Shown here piece by piece: positions 7,248-15,187 of a stretch of DNA of 39,198 bases. Made by a program: the position numbers and the translations under genes. Under the pieces are notes generated by a model, which was not told where the DNA came from, did not search any database, and saw nothing but the letters and a program-made list of their open reading frames with translations. Each line of letters begins with the position of its first letter. Position 1 is the first letter of the stretch. Source of the DNA: a virus; the IMG/VR virus record IMGVR_UViG_3300029266_001478, positions 1 to 39,198 of that record, one strand, 5' to 3'.

Positions 7248-7423
7248 TGAGAGTCGGTGATCTGGTAAAACACAGAGACTACCCTTGGTGTTTTGGTATA
7301 GTTCTCTCTTATGATGAGTTCGGGACCAACACCATCAGGTGGCTAACCACCGACACCCCCACGAGAAGAGGTGCGATTAGCAAACACAGCTATCGGATCC
7401 TCAAACTACTATCGGAGGCATAA
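7247..7423 (+). CDS. MRVGD-type small protein 3 of a tandem set
   Basis: 58 aa. MRVGDLVKHRDYPWCFGIVL start, TIRWLTTDTP strand, end RILKLLSEA from the junction repeat. The start overlaps the previous TAA (TAATG). It matches its neighbours in length and pattern. Function unknown. Confidence 0.68.
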   Translation: MRVGDLVKHRDYPWCFGIVLSYDEFGTNTIRWLTTDTPTRRGAISKHSYRILKLLSEA

Positions 7424-7425
7424 TA

Positions 7426-7641
7426 ATGAAACTCTATCGCGAAGGCACATTGCTGAGAGGTAGTTTCGGCCTGTGGATGATCACAGAGATCACCAAGAAA
7501 GTGTGGGGACAACCTCCTGCTGAGATGACCTACACCTATGTGTGTCTCAGAGACTCTCGTATCACCCATTCTCCGTGCCGGGTTATTCATCACCAGATTT
7601 CTGTTGATAATTCTGGTATGGAACTTGTTTCGGAGGCATAA
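7426..7641 (+). CDS. Small protein 4 of the tandem set
   Basis: 71 aa. It starts MKLYREGTLLRGSFGLW instead of MKVGD but has the same length class, a beta-rich pattern (WMITEIT, MTYTYVCLRDSR) and the junction-encoded end LVSEA. It is a diverged member or an unrelated gene captured by the same junction element. Function unknown. Confidence 0.65.
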   Translation: MKLYREGTLLRGSFGLWMITEITKKVWGQPPAEMTYTYVCLRDSRITHSPCRVIHHQISVDNSGMELVSEA

Positions 7642-7847
7642 TGAAAGTAGGTGACTTGGTGAGAACCAAGAAGATGTATATTATAATGGTAACAGGAGAC
7701 TCATACCAGACTAATAAATCACTCACACCAAAAATAGACGGGTTCGTCATAGAAAGTTACAACAGAGATGTTAAGGTGTCTTTTCCTAGTTTGGGTTACA
7801 CCTCAACATTTCAGAAAACAGTTCTCAAGCTACTATCGGAGGCATAA
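7641..7847 (+). CDS. MKVGD-type small protein 5 of a tandem set
   Basis: 68 aa. MKVGDLVRTKKMYIIMVTGD start, VKVSFPSLGYTSTF strand region, end VLKLLSEA from the junction repeat. The start overlaps the previous TAA. The next ATG in the element (7847) opens only 16 codons that run into the polymerase promoter, so the tandem set ends here. Confidence 0.68.
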   Translation: MKVGDLVRTKKMYIIMVTGDSYQTNKSLTPKIDGFVIESYNRDVKVSFPSLGYTSTFQKTVLKLLSEA

Positions 7848-7864
7848 TGACCACAAGAAAGTGC

Positions 7865-7893
7865 TTGCGCCCACCGCCCTGCCGTGTTACATT
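7865..7893 (+). promoter_or_regulatory. Promoter for the DNA polymerase gene
   Basis: TTGCGC at 7865-7870, 17-nt spacer, TACATT at 7888-7893, with the GTTA run into the -10 box shared by the promoter family of this window. Weaker -35 than most. The 93 bases between the last small gene and 7940 otherwise hold nothing convincing. Confidence 0.6.
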
Positions 7894-7939
7894 ATGAATG
7901 TAAGCAGCGGCACTGACGCCCACAGACGAAGGACACATA

Positions 7940-10900
7940 ATGACTGAGAGAGCACAGAGCAAGATCAAGTTTATTGGGCTACACGCCCACAGCGTAGCGG
8001 GGTCCATCTTTGATGGGCTTGGCTTTCCCCAAGAGCATATGGACTTCGCCTATCAGAATGGAATGGATGCGCTCGCGCTCACTGACCACGGCAATCAGAA
8101 TGGATTAGCCTATCAGGTGCTACACGCCAAGAAAATGAAGTCCGAAGGCAAGGACTTTAAGCCAATCTTTGGCTGCGAAGCCTACTTCATTCCCTCAGTT
8201 GACGAGTGGAAAGAAGAATACGATCAGACAATGCTGGATAAGAAGAAGGCACGAGCAGCAAAGAAGGCTGGTGCGTCTGGTGCTACTGTTGAGGACGAAG
8301 GCGCGAGCAAGGGTAAGGGTAGCAGCGTTCTACGCCGTCGCCGCCACCTCGTGCTTCTAGCACAGAATCAGAAGGGTTTGAACAACCTGTTCAAGCTTGT
8401 GTCCGAGAGCTATAAAGATGAGAACTTCTACCGCTATCCACGAATGGACTATAAGATGCTCAAAGAGCACGGTGAAGGCATCATCGCTTCGTCCGCTTGT
8501 CTCGGCGGCGTCTACGCTGGCAATTACTGGGAGAACAGAGACGAAAGCCCGGAGGCAGTCCTTGGCGCTATGCGCGAGACTACCAGAAGGATGGTTGATG
8601 TGTTTGGTGATCGCTGGCACGGCGAGATCCAGTGGAACAATGTCCCAGAACAGCACGAACTAAACAAGTTTGTTATTCAGGTTTGTGATGAGTTCGGGGT
8701 TAAAGTAATCTCGACCGCAGACTCTCACTATCCTAGCCGCGATGCCTGGAAGGACCGCGAACTCTACAAGCGACTTGGTTGGCTTGGTAAGGGCCGCCCA
8801 CAGTGGGCAGACTCCGAGAGCGAGTTGCCCATCTCTGTTGATGAGATCGGTTACGAGCTTTACCCCAAGAATGGCGATGAGATGTGGGAGAGTTACAAGA
8901 ACTACTCTCAAATGTGCAAAACAAACTATGATGATGACCTCGTGCTGAATAGCATTGAAGAGACTCACCGCATTGCTTTTGATCGCATTGAGAACTTTCT
9001 ACCAGACAACACCGTCCGCCTTCCGTCGTTCGTGGTTCCTGCCGGGAACACTGCAACAGAGGCTCTGATCAAATTTTCGATCGAAGGGCTGAACAAACTT
9101 GGGTTTGCTGACAACACAGATTACCTAGCGAGATTAAAGCACGAACTGAATGTCATTGATGACCGAGGCTTCTCTAAGTATTTCTTGACAATGAAAGCTA
9201 TCGTTGATGTCACGGACACAATGATGCTTGCTGGTCCCGGTCGCGGCTCGGCTGCTGGCTCTCTTGTGGCTTATTGTCTTGGGATTACGCAGGTTGATCC
9301 TATTAAATATGATCTTCTCTTCTCCCGTTTCCTGCGGGCTGATGCAAAGGACTACCCAGATATTGACTATGACATCTCCCGTCCGATGGAACTCAAGGAT
9401 AAATTGATTGAGTTGTGGGGCGAGGATTGTGTTGCGCCCATCTCCAACTGGAACACACTTCAGTTGAAGTCGCTCATCAAGGACATTTCCAAGCTCTACG
9501 GTATTCCGTTTGGTGAAGTTAACTTGGTGACCAACGCAATGATCAAAGAGGCAACTCCGCTTGCCAAGCAGAAGCACGGCATCAAAGCTGGAATGTATAA
9601 CCCCACTTGGCAGGAGGTGATGGAGTTCTCTGATTCGCTCAAGAACTTTTTGAACACCTACCCTGATGTTAAGACGCACGTTCAGTCACTTGTCGGGCAG
9701 GTTCGCTCTTGTTCTCGCCACGCTGGTGGCGTTGTGATTGCCGAGGACCTAGACAAGTACATGCCTCTCATCAATTCCAAGGGTGTCCGACAGACGCCTT
9801 GGTCAGAGGGGCAGAATGTCAGGCATCTTGAGCCGATGGGTTTCATTAAGTTCGATCTTCTTGGGCTCTCCACTCTTGCTATGATGGAGACTGCGATTGA
9901 GCAGATTCTAAAGCGCCACCACGGCATTGAAGAGCCCACTTTCTCACAGGTCAAGGACTTCTATGACAAGAGGCTTCATCCTGATGTGATTGATCTGAAT
10001 GACGCAAAAGTCTACAAGAATGTTTTTCACAAGGGCAACTTTGTGGGCACTTTCCAGTTCACCGAGGACGGAGCCCAGAGTTTCGCAGAGAGAGCGACAC
10101 CAAATAACATTATTGACATCTCTGCCATTACATCAATCTATCGACCCGGTCCCCTTTCGGCGAATGTCCACGAGGACTTTATTGAGGCAAAGAACAGTCC
10201 GCATCTCATCAAATACTTGACGCCTGAAGTTCAAGAGATCACCGAAGAAACATTTGGCTTCTTGATCTTTCAGGAACAAATCGCCAAGATTGCTCACGCA
10301 CTGGGCAAGGACCTGTCCCTTGATGAGGGCAACTTGCTCCGCAAGCTTCTAACCAAGAAGGGCACCGGCAAGGGCTTCGAGGTTAAGGATGCTATTCACA
10401 AGAAGTTCATTACTGGTTGTGTGGAGAAGGGTATCACAAACCGCGAAGCACAGGCTCTTTGGGAGAAGTTTGAATACTTCTCTGGCTATGGTTTCAACAA
10501 GTCCCACGCTGTTGCTTATTCTCTCATCTCTTATCAGTGCGCTTGGCTACTGACTTACTATGAGCCTGAGTGGGTTTCGGCGTTCCTCTCAAGAGAGCCA
10601 GAGAAGAAGAAAGAAAACGCCATTAACACCGCCAAATCCCTTGGCTACCACATTCAGCCAGTCGATGTAAATACATCTGGTCGTGTATGGGAGATCGGAG
10701 AAGATAACAAGACACTGATTCAGCCACTCACCAGCATCAAGGGCTTCGGTGACTCTGCGATGGATCAGGTGTTGAACAATCGACCATTCACAGACATCGA
10801 GGATCTTCTCTTCCGAGAGGAGATTAAATATGCTAAACTAAACAAGAAGGCACTTGATGCTCTTTGTCGAGCGGGTGCTATGGATAGCCTGATGGATGAC

Positions 10901-11383
10901 AGGTTCACAGGTCGCAAACACTTCTGGTCAGCGTCAGTTGTAGACCGTCCAAAGACCAAGAAGAAGTTTCACGGTAACATCGATCTCTATCGTCCAGAGG
11001 GAGACTTCTCAGAGGAAGAAATCATCCAGTTCAAGACCGATCTGACTGGCGTGTTTCCGATGTCCTTGGTTGTAAGCCCAGAGATGATTCAGGATCTACG
11101 AGACAAATACATCCCACCTATCTCAGAGTTTGATGAAGGGTTGCAAATCTGCTGGTTTATTCCACGCAAGATTATTCCGAAGAAGACAAAGAAAGGAAAA
11201 GACTATTGGATTCTAGAAGTGATTGATTCCAATAACGAGACAGAGAAGATTAGATGCTGGGGAGTTGATGTAAAGAAGGACAGAATTCACATCAATCGTC
11301 CCTATCTATCACGGCTGAGTTACGATCCGAAGTGGGGCTTCTCCACTAGGTCGGTTTACAGAAACTTTAGAATGTTAGGCTAA
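7940..11383 (+). CDS. dnaE: DNA polymerase III alpha subunit (C-family polymerase)
   Basis: 1147 aa, near the bacterial DnaE length. Residues about 9-290 are a PHP domain with the metal-site motifs intact (HAH at 15-17, LTDHGN, GCEAY, HLVLLAQ, SACLGG, ADSHY), so it may be catalytically active. The polymerase core has GPGRGSAAGS from residue 432, PDIDYD with catalytic Asp 476 and 478, and GFIKFDLLGL with Asp 639. An HhH segment (SIKGFGDSAM) and a C-terminal OB-like region (CWFIPRKIIPKKTKKGKDYW) follow. No DnaQ-type exonuclease domain is fused. It is the only DNA polymerase in the window. It has its own promoter and an AAGGA ribosome site. Confidence 0.95.
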   Translation: MTERAQSKIKFIGLHAHSVAGSIFDGLGFPQEHMDFAYQNGMDALALTDHGNQNGLAYQVLHAKKMKSEGKDFKPIFGCEAYFIPSVDEWKEEYDQTMLDKKKARAAKKAGASGATVEDEGASKGKGSSVLRRRRHLVLLAQNQKGLNNLFKLVSESYKDENFYRYPRMDYKMLKEHGEGIIASSACLGGVYAGNYWENRDESPEAVLGAMRETTRRMVDVFGDRWHGEIQWNNVPEQHELNKFVIQVCDEFGVKVISTADSHYPSRDAWKDRELYKRLGWLGKGRPQWADSESELPISVDEIGYELYPKNGDEMWESYKNYSQMCKTNYDDDLVLNSIEETHRIAFDRIENFLPDNTVRLPSFVVPAGNTATEALIKFSIEGLNKLGFADNTDYLARLKHELNVIDDRGFSKYFLTMKAIVDVTDTMMLAGPGRGSAAGSLVAYCLGITQVDPIKYDLLFSRFLRADAKDYPDIDYDISRPMELKDKLIELWGEDCVAPISNWNTLQLKSLIKDISKLYGIPFGEVNLVTNAMIKEATPLAKQKHGIKAGMYNPTWQEVMEFSDSLKNFLNTYPDVKTHVQSLVGQVRSCSRHAGGVVIAEDLDKYMPLINSKGVRQTPWSEGQNVRHLEPMGFIKFDLLGLSTLAMMETAIEQILKRHHGIEEPTFSQVKDFYDKRLHPDVIDLNDAKVYKNVFHKGNFVGTFQFTEDGAQSFAERATPNNIIDISAITSIYRPGPLSANVHEDFIEAKNSPHLIKYLTPEVQEITEETFGFLIFQEQIAKIAHALGKDLSLDEGNLLRKLLTKKGTGKGFEVKDAIHKKFITGCVEKGITNREAQALWEKFEYFSGYGFNKSHAVAYSLISYQCAWLLTYYEPEWVSAFLSREPEKKKENAINTAKSLGYHIQPVDVNTSGRVWEIGEDNKTLIQPLTSIKGFGDSAMDQVLNNRPFTDIEDLLFREEIKYAKLNKKALDALCRAGAMDSLMDDRFTGRKHFWSASVVDRPKTKKKFHGNIDLYRPEGDFSEEEIIQFKTDLTGVFPMSLVVSPEMIQDLRDKYIPPISEFDEGLQICWFIPRKIIPKKTKKGKDYWILEVIDSNNETEKIRCWGVDVKKDRIHINRPYLSRLSYDPKWGFSTRSVYRNFRMLG

Positions 11384-11400
11384 CAACAAGGAGACAAGCA

Positions 11401-11541
11401 ATGGCTATTAAGAAGGCACAGGGCAAGGCACCCAAGAAAAAGACTACTATTGGGAAGAGCCCGCTAACAAAGCGCAAGCAACCGGGTCCGCACGGCGGAA
11501 ACAAGGGCTATAAGAAGCGTTATCGCGGTCAAGGTAAGTAA
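11401..11541 (+). CDS. Small, very basic protein, 46 aa
   Basis: ATG at 11401 preceded by AAGGAGA, 17 nt after the polymerase stop. Nearly a third of residues are Lys or Arg (KKAQGKAPKKKTTIGK, GGNKGYKKRYRGQGK), with Gly and Pro, so it is probably disordered and nucleic-acid binding. A perfect terminator hairpin follows immediately, which supports it as the last gene of the polymerase unit. Similar basic, Gly-rich composition appears at the N-terminus of the 30647 nucleotidyltransferase. Function unknown. Confidence 0.7.
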   Translation: MAIKKAQGKAPKKKTTIGKSPLTKRKQPGPHGGNKGYKKRYRGQGK

Positions 11542-11548
11542 AATGACG

Positions 11549-11583
11549 AACCCCCACTCTAATTAGAGTGGGGGTTCTATGTT
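11549..11583 (+). terminator. Rho-independent terminator
   Basis: Perfect 12-bp stem, AACCCCCACTCT (11549-11560) and its complement (11565-11576), AATT loop, followed by a short pyrimidine/T stretch. It ends the polymerase unit. Confidence 0.88.
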
Positions 11584-12273
11584 TTGCGAGCAACTGATTT
11601 GGTGCGTTGGCACAGGGCTGTCAACGAGATAAGATATAAACACAACGAACTGGAATTGCTGAAAGAATTGGCCGACGACTATGGTCCAGTCTTTCGCGAA
11701 CATGTGCGCAAGTATTGTGAAGATAATAGAATCGACATAGAGGGACTACAAGCGCGCTCAAACCTGTCAGCAACAACGGAAAAAAACCAAGAAGGCGACG
11801 GTGATAAAAATCTTTTAGAAGACAGTGAGACGGCACTAGAGTCCGCTGGTGAGCATTTTGTGGGTGAAGAGCCGATGGTTGAGCCTATAAAAGCAGAAAG
11901 CAAAGACGTTGATGAAATGCACGAGATCTTCAAAAAACTATTCAAAAAACTAGCAGTCCATTTACACCCCGATAAGGTCGAGAACTTGACAGATAGTGAG
12001 AAGCTTGATAGGCTAGAGATGTTCAAGGAAGCCAAACAGGCTTTGGACGAAGAGCGTTACTTTTTTCTTCTCGATCTCTCAGAGCGATTTAAAATCAGGC
12101 TGCCTAGAAATTATAAGCAACAGACACGATGGATGAAAAACAAGGTTGACCACTTAAGCCAAGAAATCAAGTCCCAACAATCAACCTATAATTTTTGCTA
12201 TGCCGAATGCGAGACCGAAGAAGAGAGAGTAGAATTAATAATAATGTTTTTGAAACAGCTTTACGAAATCTAA
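11584..12273 (+). CDS. J-domain protein (DnaJ-like)
   Basis: 229 aa with a TTG start 9 nt after GGGGG of the terminator stem; the true start is uncertain, and GTG at 11602 is an alternative. Residues about 111-165 form a J-domain: amphipathic helix II FKKLFKKLAVHLHPDK with the diagnostic His-Pro-Asp at 128-130, then helix III ending FKEAKQALDEERYFFLLDL. The N-terminal helix and an acidic, Ser/Glu-rich linker precede it, and a helical C-terminus with Cys residues (NFCYAECETEEE) follows. J-domains stimulate Hsp70 (DnaK) ATPase; none is encoded here, so a host DnaK would be the partner. Confidence 0.8.
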   Translation: MRATDLVRWHRAVNEIRYKHNELELLKELADDYGPVFREHVRKYCEDNRIDIEGLQARSNLSATTEKNQEGDGDKNLLEDSETALESAGEHFVGEEPMVEPIKAESKDVDEMHEIFKKLFKKLAVHLHPDKVENLTDSEKLDRLEMFKEAKQALDEERYFFLLDLSERFKIRLPRNYKQQTRWMKNKVDHLSQEIKSQQSTYNFCYAECETEEERVELIIMFLKQLYEI

Positions 12274-12298
12274 AAACGCAATTCATCAGATTTTTTTT
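12266..12298 (+). terminator. Possible weak terminator after the J-domain gene
   Basis: AAATCT (12266-12271) can pair with AGATTT (12288-12293), leading into a run of eight T residues (12291-12298). The stem is short and the loop long, so this is tentative. Confidence 0.3.
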
Positions 12299-12328
12299 GA
12301 GGCAAAATTTCCAGATTTAGGAGGCAAA

Positions 12329-12439
12329 TTGGAACATCTGTTTAACTGCCACGGCGAATGGGCAGCACTTTTTACTTGCTTTAGTTCGTTACCAATGTTA
12401 AGATATTGGTACAAGTCCAAAAATATGGAGGAAACTTGA
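12329..12439 (+). CDS. Small membrane-associated CHxEW-type protein, 36 aa
   Basis: TTG start 4 nt after a strong AGGAGG. The product begins MEHLFNCHGEWAALF, continues with a hydrophobic stretch (AALFTCFSSLPMLRYW) and ends basic/polar. The stop TGA overlaps the TTG start of the next gene, a junction style used throughout this window. The pattern CHxEW-hydrophobic-LP-W resembles tiny membrane proteins I recall from other marine phages, but that is memory, not a search. Function unknown. Confidence 0.6.
   Translation: MEHLFNCHGEWAALFTCFSSLPMLRYWYKSKNMEET
12376..12404 (+). promoter_or_regulatory. Possible weak promoter for the adenylosuccinate synthetase homologue
   Basis: TTGCTT at 12376-12381, 17-nt spacer, TAAGAT at 12399-12404. 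It lies inside the 36-aa gene. A start near 12411 would leave the TTG at 12436 with its GGAGG intact. Confidence 0.4.
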
Positions 12440-13443
12440 TTACAGACATCGTTATAGGTCTTCAGCACGGAGACGAGGGTAAAGGAAAGGTAACCCATCA
12501 CCTACTCAAAAATGGAGAATATACACATTGTGTAAGATTTAATGGAGGTTGCAACGCAGGACACACTATTTACCACAATGGAACAAGACTTATCACTCAT
12601 AGCATCCCTGCTGGTGTGTTCTTTGATGTTACCTCCGTTATTGGAAATGGTTGTGTTATCGATCCGGTCAGACTCTTCGAAGAAATAGAATACCTTGAGT
12701 CTCACGGCATCAACGTGAGAGACAATCTAAAGATTGCTAAGAATGCTCACATCATCACCACGCTTCATAAGGCGCAGGATGGCAAAGACGAGCGAATCGG
12801 CACCACTAGAACAGGCAATGGACCTGCCTACCGAGATAAATATGCTCGTGTTGGCGCCCGCGCTGCCGACATCCCAGAACTTTATCCTTTTCTGGTTGAC
12901 ATCTACGAAGAACTCTCAGGTGATTCCGCAATCTTGATGGAAGGCGCTCAGGGCTTCTGGCTAGACCCTGACTGGGGCGACTACCCCTATGTCACCTCCT
13001 CACACACAGGGACGGCTGCTGCCATTCAGAACGGCATTAACCCACGCTCTATCCGCAATGTGTGGGGAATAATCAAGGCTTACGAGACCTATGTGGGCAA
13101 GAGACCATTCCAGCCAGAGGGGGAAGTTTTTGAACACATCCAGAAGGTCGGACAAGAATTTGGAGCCACCACAGGACGTGTCAGGCAGTGTAATTGGCTA
13201 AATTCAAGAGAGATCCGACAGGCAATCGATATGAACGGGGTGAACCGCCTTGTCGTGAACAAGATGGATGTCTTGCGAGAACTCGACGCCTGGGGCACCA
13301 CAGAGGGCCGCATCCACGGCGAAGAGCACTACCGCCGCCACATCGAGGACCAGTTTAGTCCGAGACTAGGCATCGAGAAGATTTATTTCTCTGACAATCC
13401 CCGCACAATCGGTGAAGAGAACCGCTTGACAGACGCCGCCTGA
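12436..13443 (+). CDS. purA: Adenylosuccinate synthetase homologue (PurA-like, short archaeal/phage type)
   Basis: 335 aa from TTG 12436, which follows GGAGG; an in-frame TTG at 12406 is an alternative but lacks a ribosome site. The P-loop-like GLQHGDEGKGK retains the catalytic Asp of PurA; GGCNAGHT supplies the catalytic His. IGTTRTGNGPAY, EGAQG, TSSHTGTAA and the C-terminal TTGRVRQCNWLN are family segments. The length is well below E. coli PurA (432) and near archaeal PurA and viral PurZ. PurA joins IMP and Asp with GTP. Because the Asp is kept, I favour PurA over PurZ, the 2-aminoadenine enzyme. A GMP reductase-like gene at 18106 makes or uses the same intermediate. Confidence 0.85.
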   Translation: MITDIVIGLQHGDEGKGKVTHHLLKNGEYTHCVRFNGGCNAGHTIYHNGTRLITHSIPAGVFFDVTSVIGNGCVIDPVRLFEEIEYLESHGINVRDNLKIAKNAHIITTLHKAQDGKDERIGTTRTGNGPAYRDKYARVGARAADIPELYPFLVDIYEELSGDSAILMEGAQGFWLDPDWGDYPYVTSSHTGTAAAIQNGINPRSIRNVWGIIKAYETYVGKRPFQPEGEVFEHIQKVGQEFGATTGRVRQCNWLNSREIRQAIDMNGVNRLVVNKMDVLRELDAWGTTEGRIHGEEHYRRHIEDQFSPRLGIEKIYFSDNPRTIGEENRLTDAA

Positions 13444-13454
13444 CGGGCTATATT
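13426..13454 (+). promoter_or_regulatory. Promoter for uvsE
   Basis: TTGACA at 13426-13431, 17-nt spacer, TATATT at 13449-13454. The -35 box is read in frame as Leu-Thr within the last codons of the preceding gene (ending RLTDAA). Confidence 0.8.
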
Positions 13455-13475
13455 ATTTATGTCGTTGGAGGACAC

Positions 13476-14432
13476 ATGAGCAAGAACTATGGTTATGCGT
13501 GTATCAATCATCAGTTGTCGAATCCACAGGATTTCGGTGGCAAAGTAAAGGACAGAATTACCACGAATAGGACGATGATCAAGAGAACATTTCAGGAGCG
13601 GGGCATCAAGTACGCCTCGTCCTTGGCCCTCCTGAACATCCTTGATTTACAAAAGATCCTTGAGTGGAATGTTCAGCACGGCATCAACTTCTTCCGTCTG
13701 TCCTCCAACGTCTTTCCTTGGGCGTCGGAGTATCAGCTACAAGATATGCCCGATTACGAGGCAATCTACGAAGCGTGCGAGCGCTCCGGCAACTACATTC
13801 GCCAGCACGGCATTCGTATCACTTCACACCCTGGTCCGTTCAACAAACTCGCTTCCCCCAAGGAGCGTGTGTTTAACAACACCAAGCGTGACTTGGAGAT
13901 TCACGGCGAGTTCTTCGACATGCTAGAGCTACCTCGTAATCACTACGCCAAGATCAACATTCACGTTGGCGCAGCCTACAACAACAAGCCTGTCGCGCTG
14001 GACACGTTTGCCAAGAACTTCGAGCGCCTACCAGCCTCAGTAACCTCTAGACTAACGGTGGAAAACGATGATAGACAAAGCCTATACTCAACTCAAGAGC
14101 TTTACGATGGGGTGTTTGTTCGCACTGGCATTCCTATTGTTTTTGATTATCATCACCACGTTTTCTGCACGGGAGACCTTACGGAAAAGCAAGCTCTGGA
14201 GTTGGCTATCTCGACTTGGGGCGACATCAAGCCGGTAGTTCACTACTCTGAGTCTCGTGCGGAAGAGAAGAAAGACGCTAAGATTCGTCCCCACGCACAC
14301 TCTGATTACGTCAACGGACCTGTTGACGACTATGGCTACGACCTCGACGTTATGATCGAGGCCAAAGCTAAGGAGCTTGCTCTGTTCAAGCTCAAAAGAA
14401 ACGAAGCTGCACGCTTGACAGCGGCAGCATAA
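13476..14432 (+). CDS. uvsE: UV damage endonuclease (UvsE/UVDE family)
   Basis: 318 aa, start after TTGGAGGACAC. TIM-barrel endonuclease motifs are all visible: YGYACIN, FFRLSSNVFPW, ITSHPGPFN, INIHVGAAYNN, LTVENDDRQS, IVFDYHHHVF, VVHYSES and HAHSDYV. These His/Asp/Glu residues bind the metal ions of UVDE, which nicks 5' of UV photoproducts without a glycosylase step. A sunlit environment is a plausible reason for carrying it. It has its own promoter, and its C-terminal codons (RLTAAA) hold the -35 of the next promoter. The family assignment is clear. Confidence 0.92.
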   Translation: MSKNYGYACINHQLSNPQDFGGKVKDRITTNRTMIKRTFQERGIKYASSLALLNILDLQKILEWNVQHGINFFRLSSNVFPWASEYQLQDMPDYEAIYEACERSGNYIRQHGIRITSHPGPFNKLASPKERVFNNTKRDLEIHGEFFDMLELPRNHYAKINIHVGAAYNNKPVALDTFAKNFERLPASVTSRLTVENDDRQSLYSTQELYDGVFVRTGIPIVFDYHHHVFCTGDLTEKQALELAISTWGDIKPVVHYSESRAEEKKDAKIRPHAHSDYVNGPVDDYGYDLDVMIEAKAKELALFKLKRNEAARLTAAA

Positions 14433-14443
14433 CCCGTTACACT
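14415..14443 (+). promoter_or_regulatory. Promoter for the 14472 gene and dUTPase unit
   Basis: TTGACA at 14415-14420, 17-nt spacer, TACACT at 14438-14443. The -35 is in frame in the last codons of uvsE (Leu-Thr). It probably drives the run dUTPase-GHKL-Dam and onward. Confidence 0.8.
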
Positions 14444-14471
14444 ACTAACATAACCACCAAGGAGTCTTACA

Positions 14472-14729
14472 ATGGCTGACACACATGAAGAGAAGAAGCG
14501 CTACGTCCTAGAGTACATCCGGTCACTCAACGCGATTGAAGAGGCCATCGAGCCTTACAAAGAGCAGAAGCGAGAGCTACGGACGGAGTTCCGTGAGCAG
14601 GGTTGGCTTAACACCGACGAGATCCGTGCGGCTGTGAAGGCTTGGCGATTGTTCAAAGATAAAATTGACATTGAAGAAGTCTACGACAATTTCCAGATGC
14701 TCTCGGGCGGCACGAAGGAGGAGGCGTGA
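14472..14729 (+). CDS. Small helical protein, possibly GapR/DUF2312-like
   Basis: 85 aa, AAGGAGT ribosome site. Mostly charged helix: a first helix YVLEYIRSLNAIEEAIEPYK continues into EQKRELRTEFREQGW, then NTDEIRAAVKAWRLFKD. The pattern (long helix, then a short one with a D/E-I-R motif) is reminiscent of the DUF2312/GapR nucleoid-binding proteins, but the match is weak. The next start overlaps its stop (GTGA). Otherwise unknown. Confidence 0.55.
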   Translation: MADTHEEKKRYVLEYIRSLNAIEEAIEPYKEQKRELRTEFREQGWLNTDEIRAAVKAWRLFKDKIDIEEVYDNFQMLSGGTKEEA

Positions 14730-15184
14730 TCCTTGAGTATCATAAATTAGAGGAACAGGTTAAGGCACCTTCTCGCTCAAATCCATCAGATGCCGGCTTG
14801 GACATCTTCGCCCATTTTAACAAGATTGGAGACTACAAGAGTGTTCTTCCGAGTTCCTCGATTCTCATCCCAACAGGGTTGAAGTTTGGTGTCCCACACG
14901 GCTATATGTTACAAGTGATGAACCGATCCAGCATCGCCGCCAAGCGCGGACTTGTGGTAGGCGCACACGTAATTGATTCTGGCTATGACGGTGAGGTCTT
15001 CATCAACCTACACAATGTTGGCTCTCGCAGTCAGGACATTTATCACGGAGACAAGATCGCACAACTAGTTATGATCCCAGTTGTTCCTTTCCGCGCAATG
15101 GAGAATCTCGACAACGATTTGTATAGTGATGAGATCTCAATCTCGAAAAGAGGTGATGGGGCACTAGGCAGCACAGGAGGATAA
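14726..15184 (+). CDS. dut: dUTP diphosphatase (trimeric dUTPase)
   Basis: 152 aa, GTG start overlapping the previous stop, with GGAGGAGG just upstream. Motif I SDAGLDIFA (Asp 22), motif II MNRSSIAAKRG, motif III VIDSGYDGEVFINLHN, motif IV GDKIAQLVM and the flexible C-terminal motif V RGDGALGSTGG are all present. It hydrolyses dUTP to dUMP, which keeps uracil out of DNA and supplies ThyX. The sequence supports a complete and probably active enzyme. Confidence 0.93.
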   Translation: MILEYHKLEEQVKAPSRSNPSDAGLDIFAHFNKIGDYKSVLPSSSILIPTGLKFGVPHGYMLQVMNRSSIAAKRGLVVGAHVIDSGYDGEVFINLHNVGSRSQDIYHGDKIAQLVMIPVVPFRAMENLDNDLYSDEISISKRGDGALGSTGG

Positions 15185-15187
15185 GAA

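Larger units (their letters stand above)
7224..7850 (+). repeat. Four copies of the junction element CTACTATCGGAGGCATAATGA
   Basis: Copies at about 7224-7250, 7400-7429 (with three extra bases before the ATG), 7628-7644 (only the TTTCGGAGGCATAATGA half) and 7824-7850. Each encodes the upstream protein's end (LLSEA or VSEA), a GGAGG ribosome site, the TAA stop and the next ATG. The longer copies extend upstream with CTCAAAC/CTCAAGC. Confidence 0.88.

Noticed and set aside
9134-9679. 181-aa minus-strand open frame
   Set aside because: It lies entirely within the clear polymerase gene and has no motif or promoter.
12436-13443. PurZ (2-aminoadenine DNA) assignment
   Set aside because: The catalytic Asp of PurA is kept in GLQHGDEGKGK, while PurZ enzymes replace it, and no DatZ or MazZ is seen. 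The DUF3310 gene at 17420 is not MazZ.
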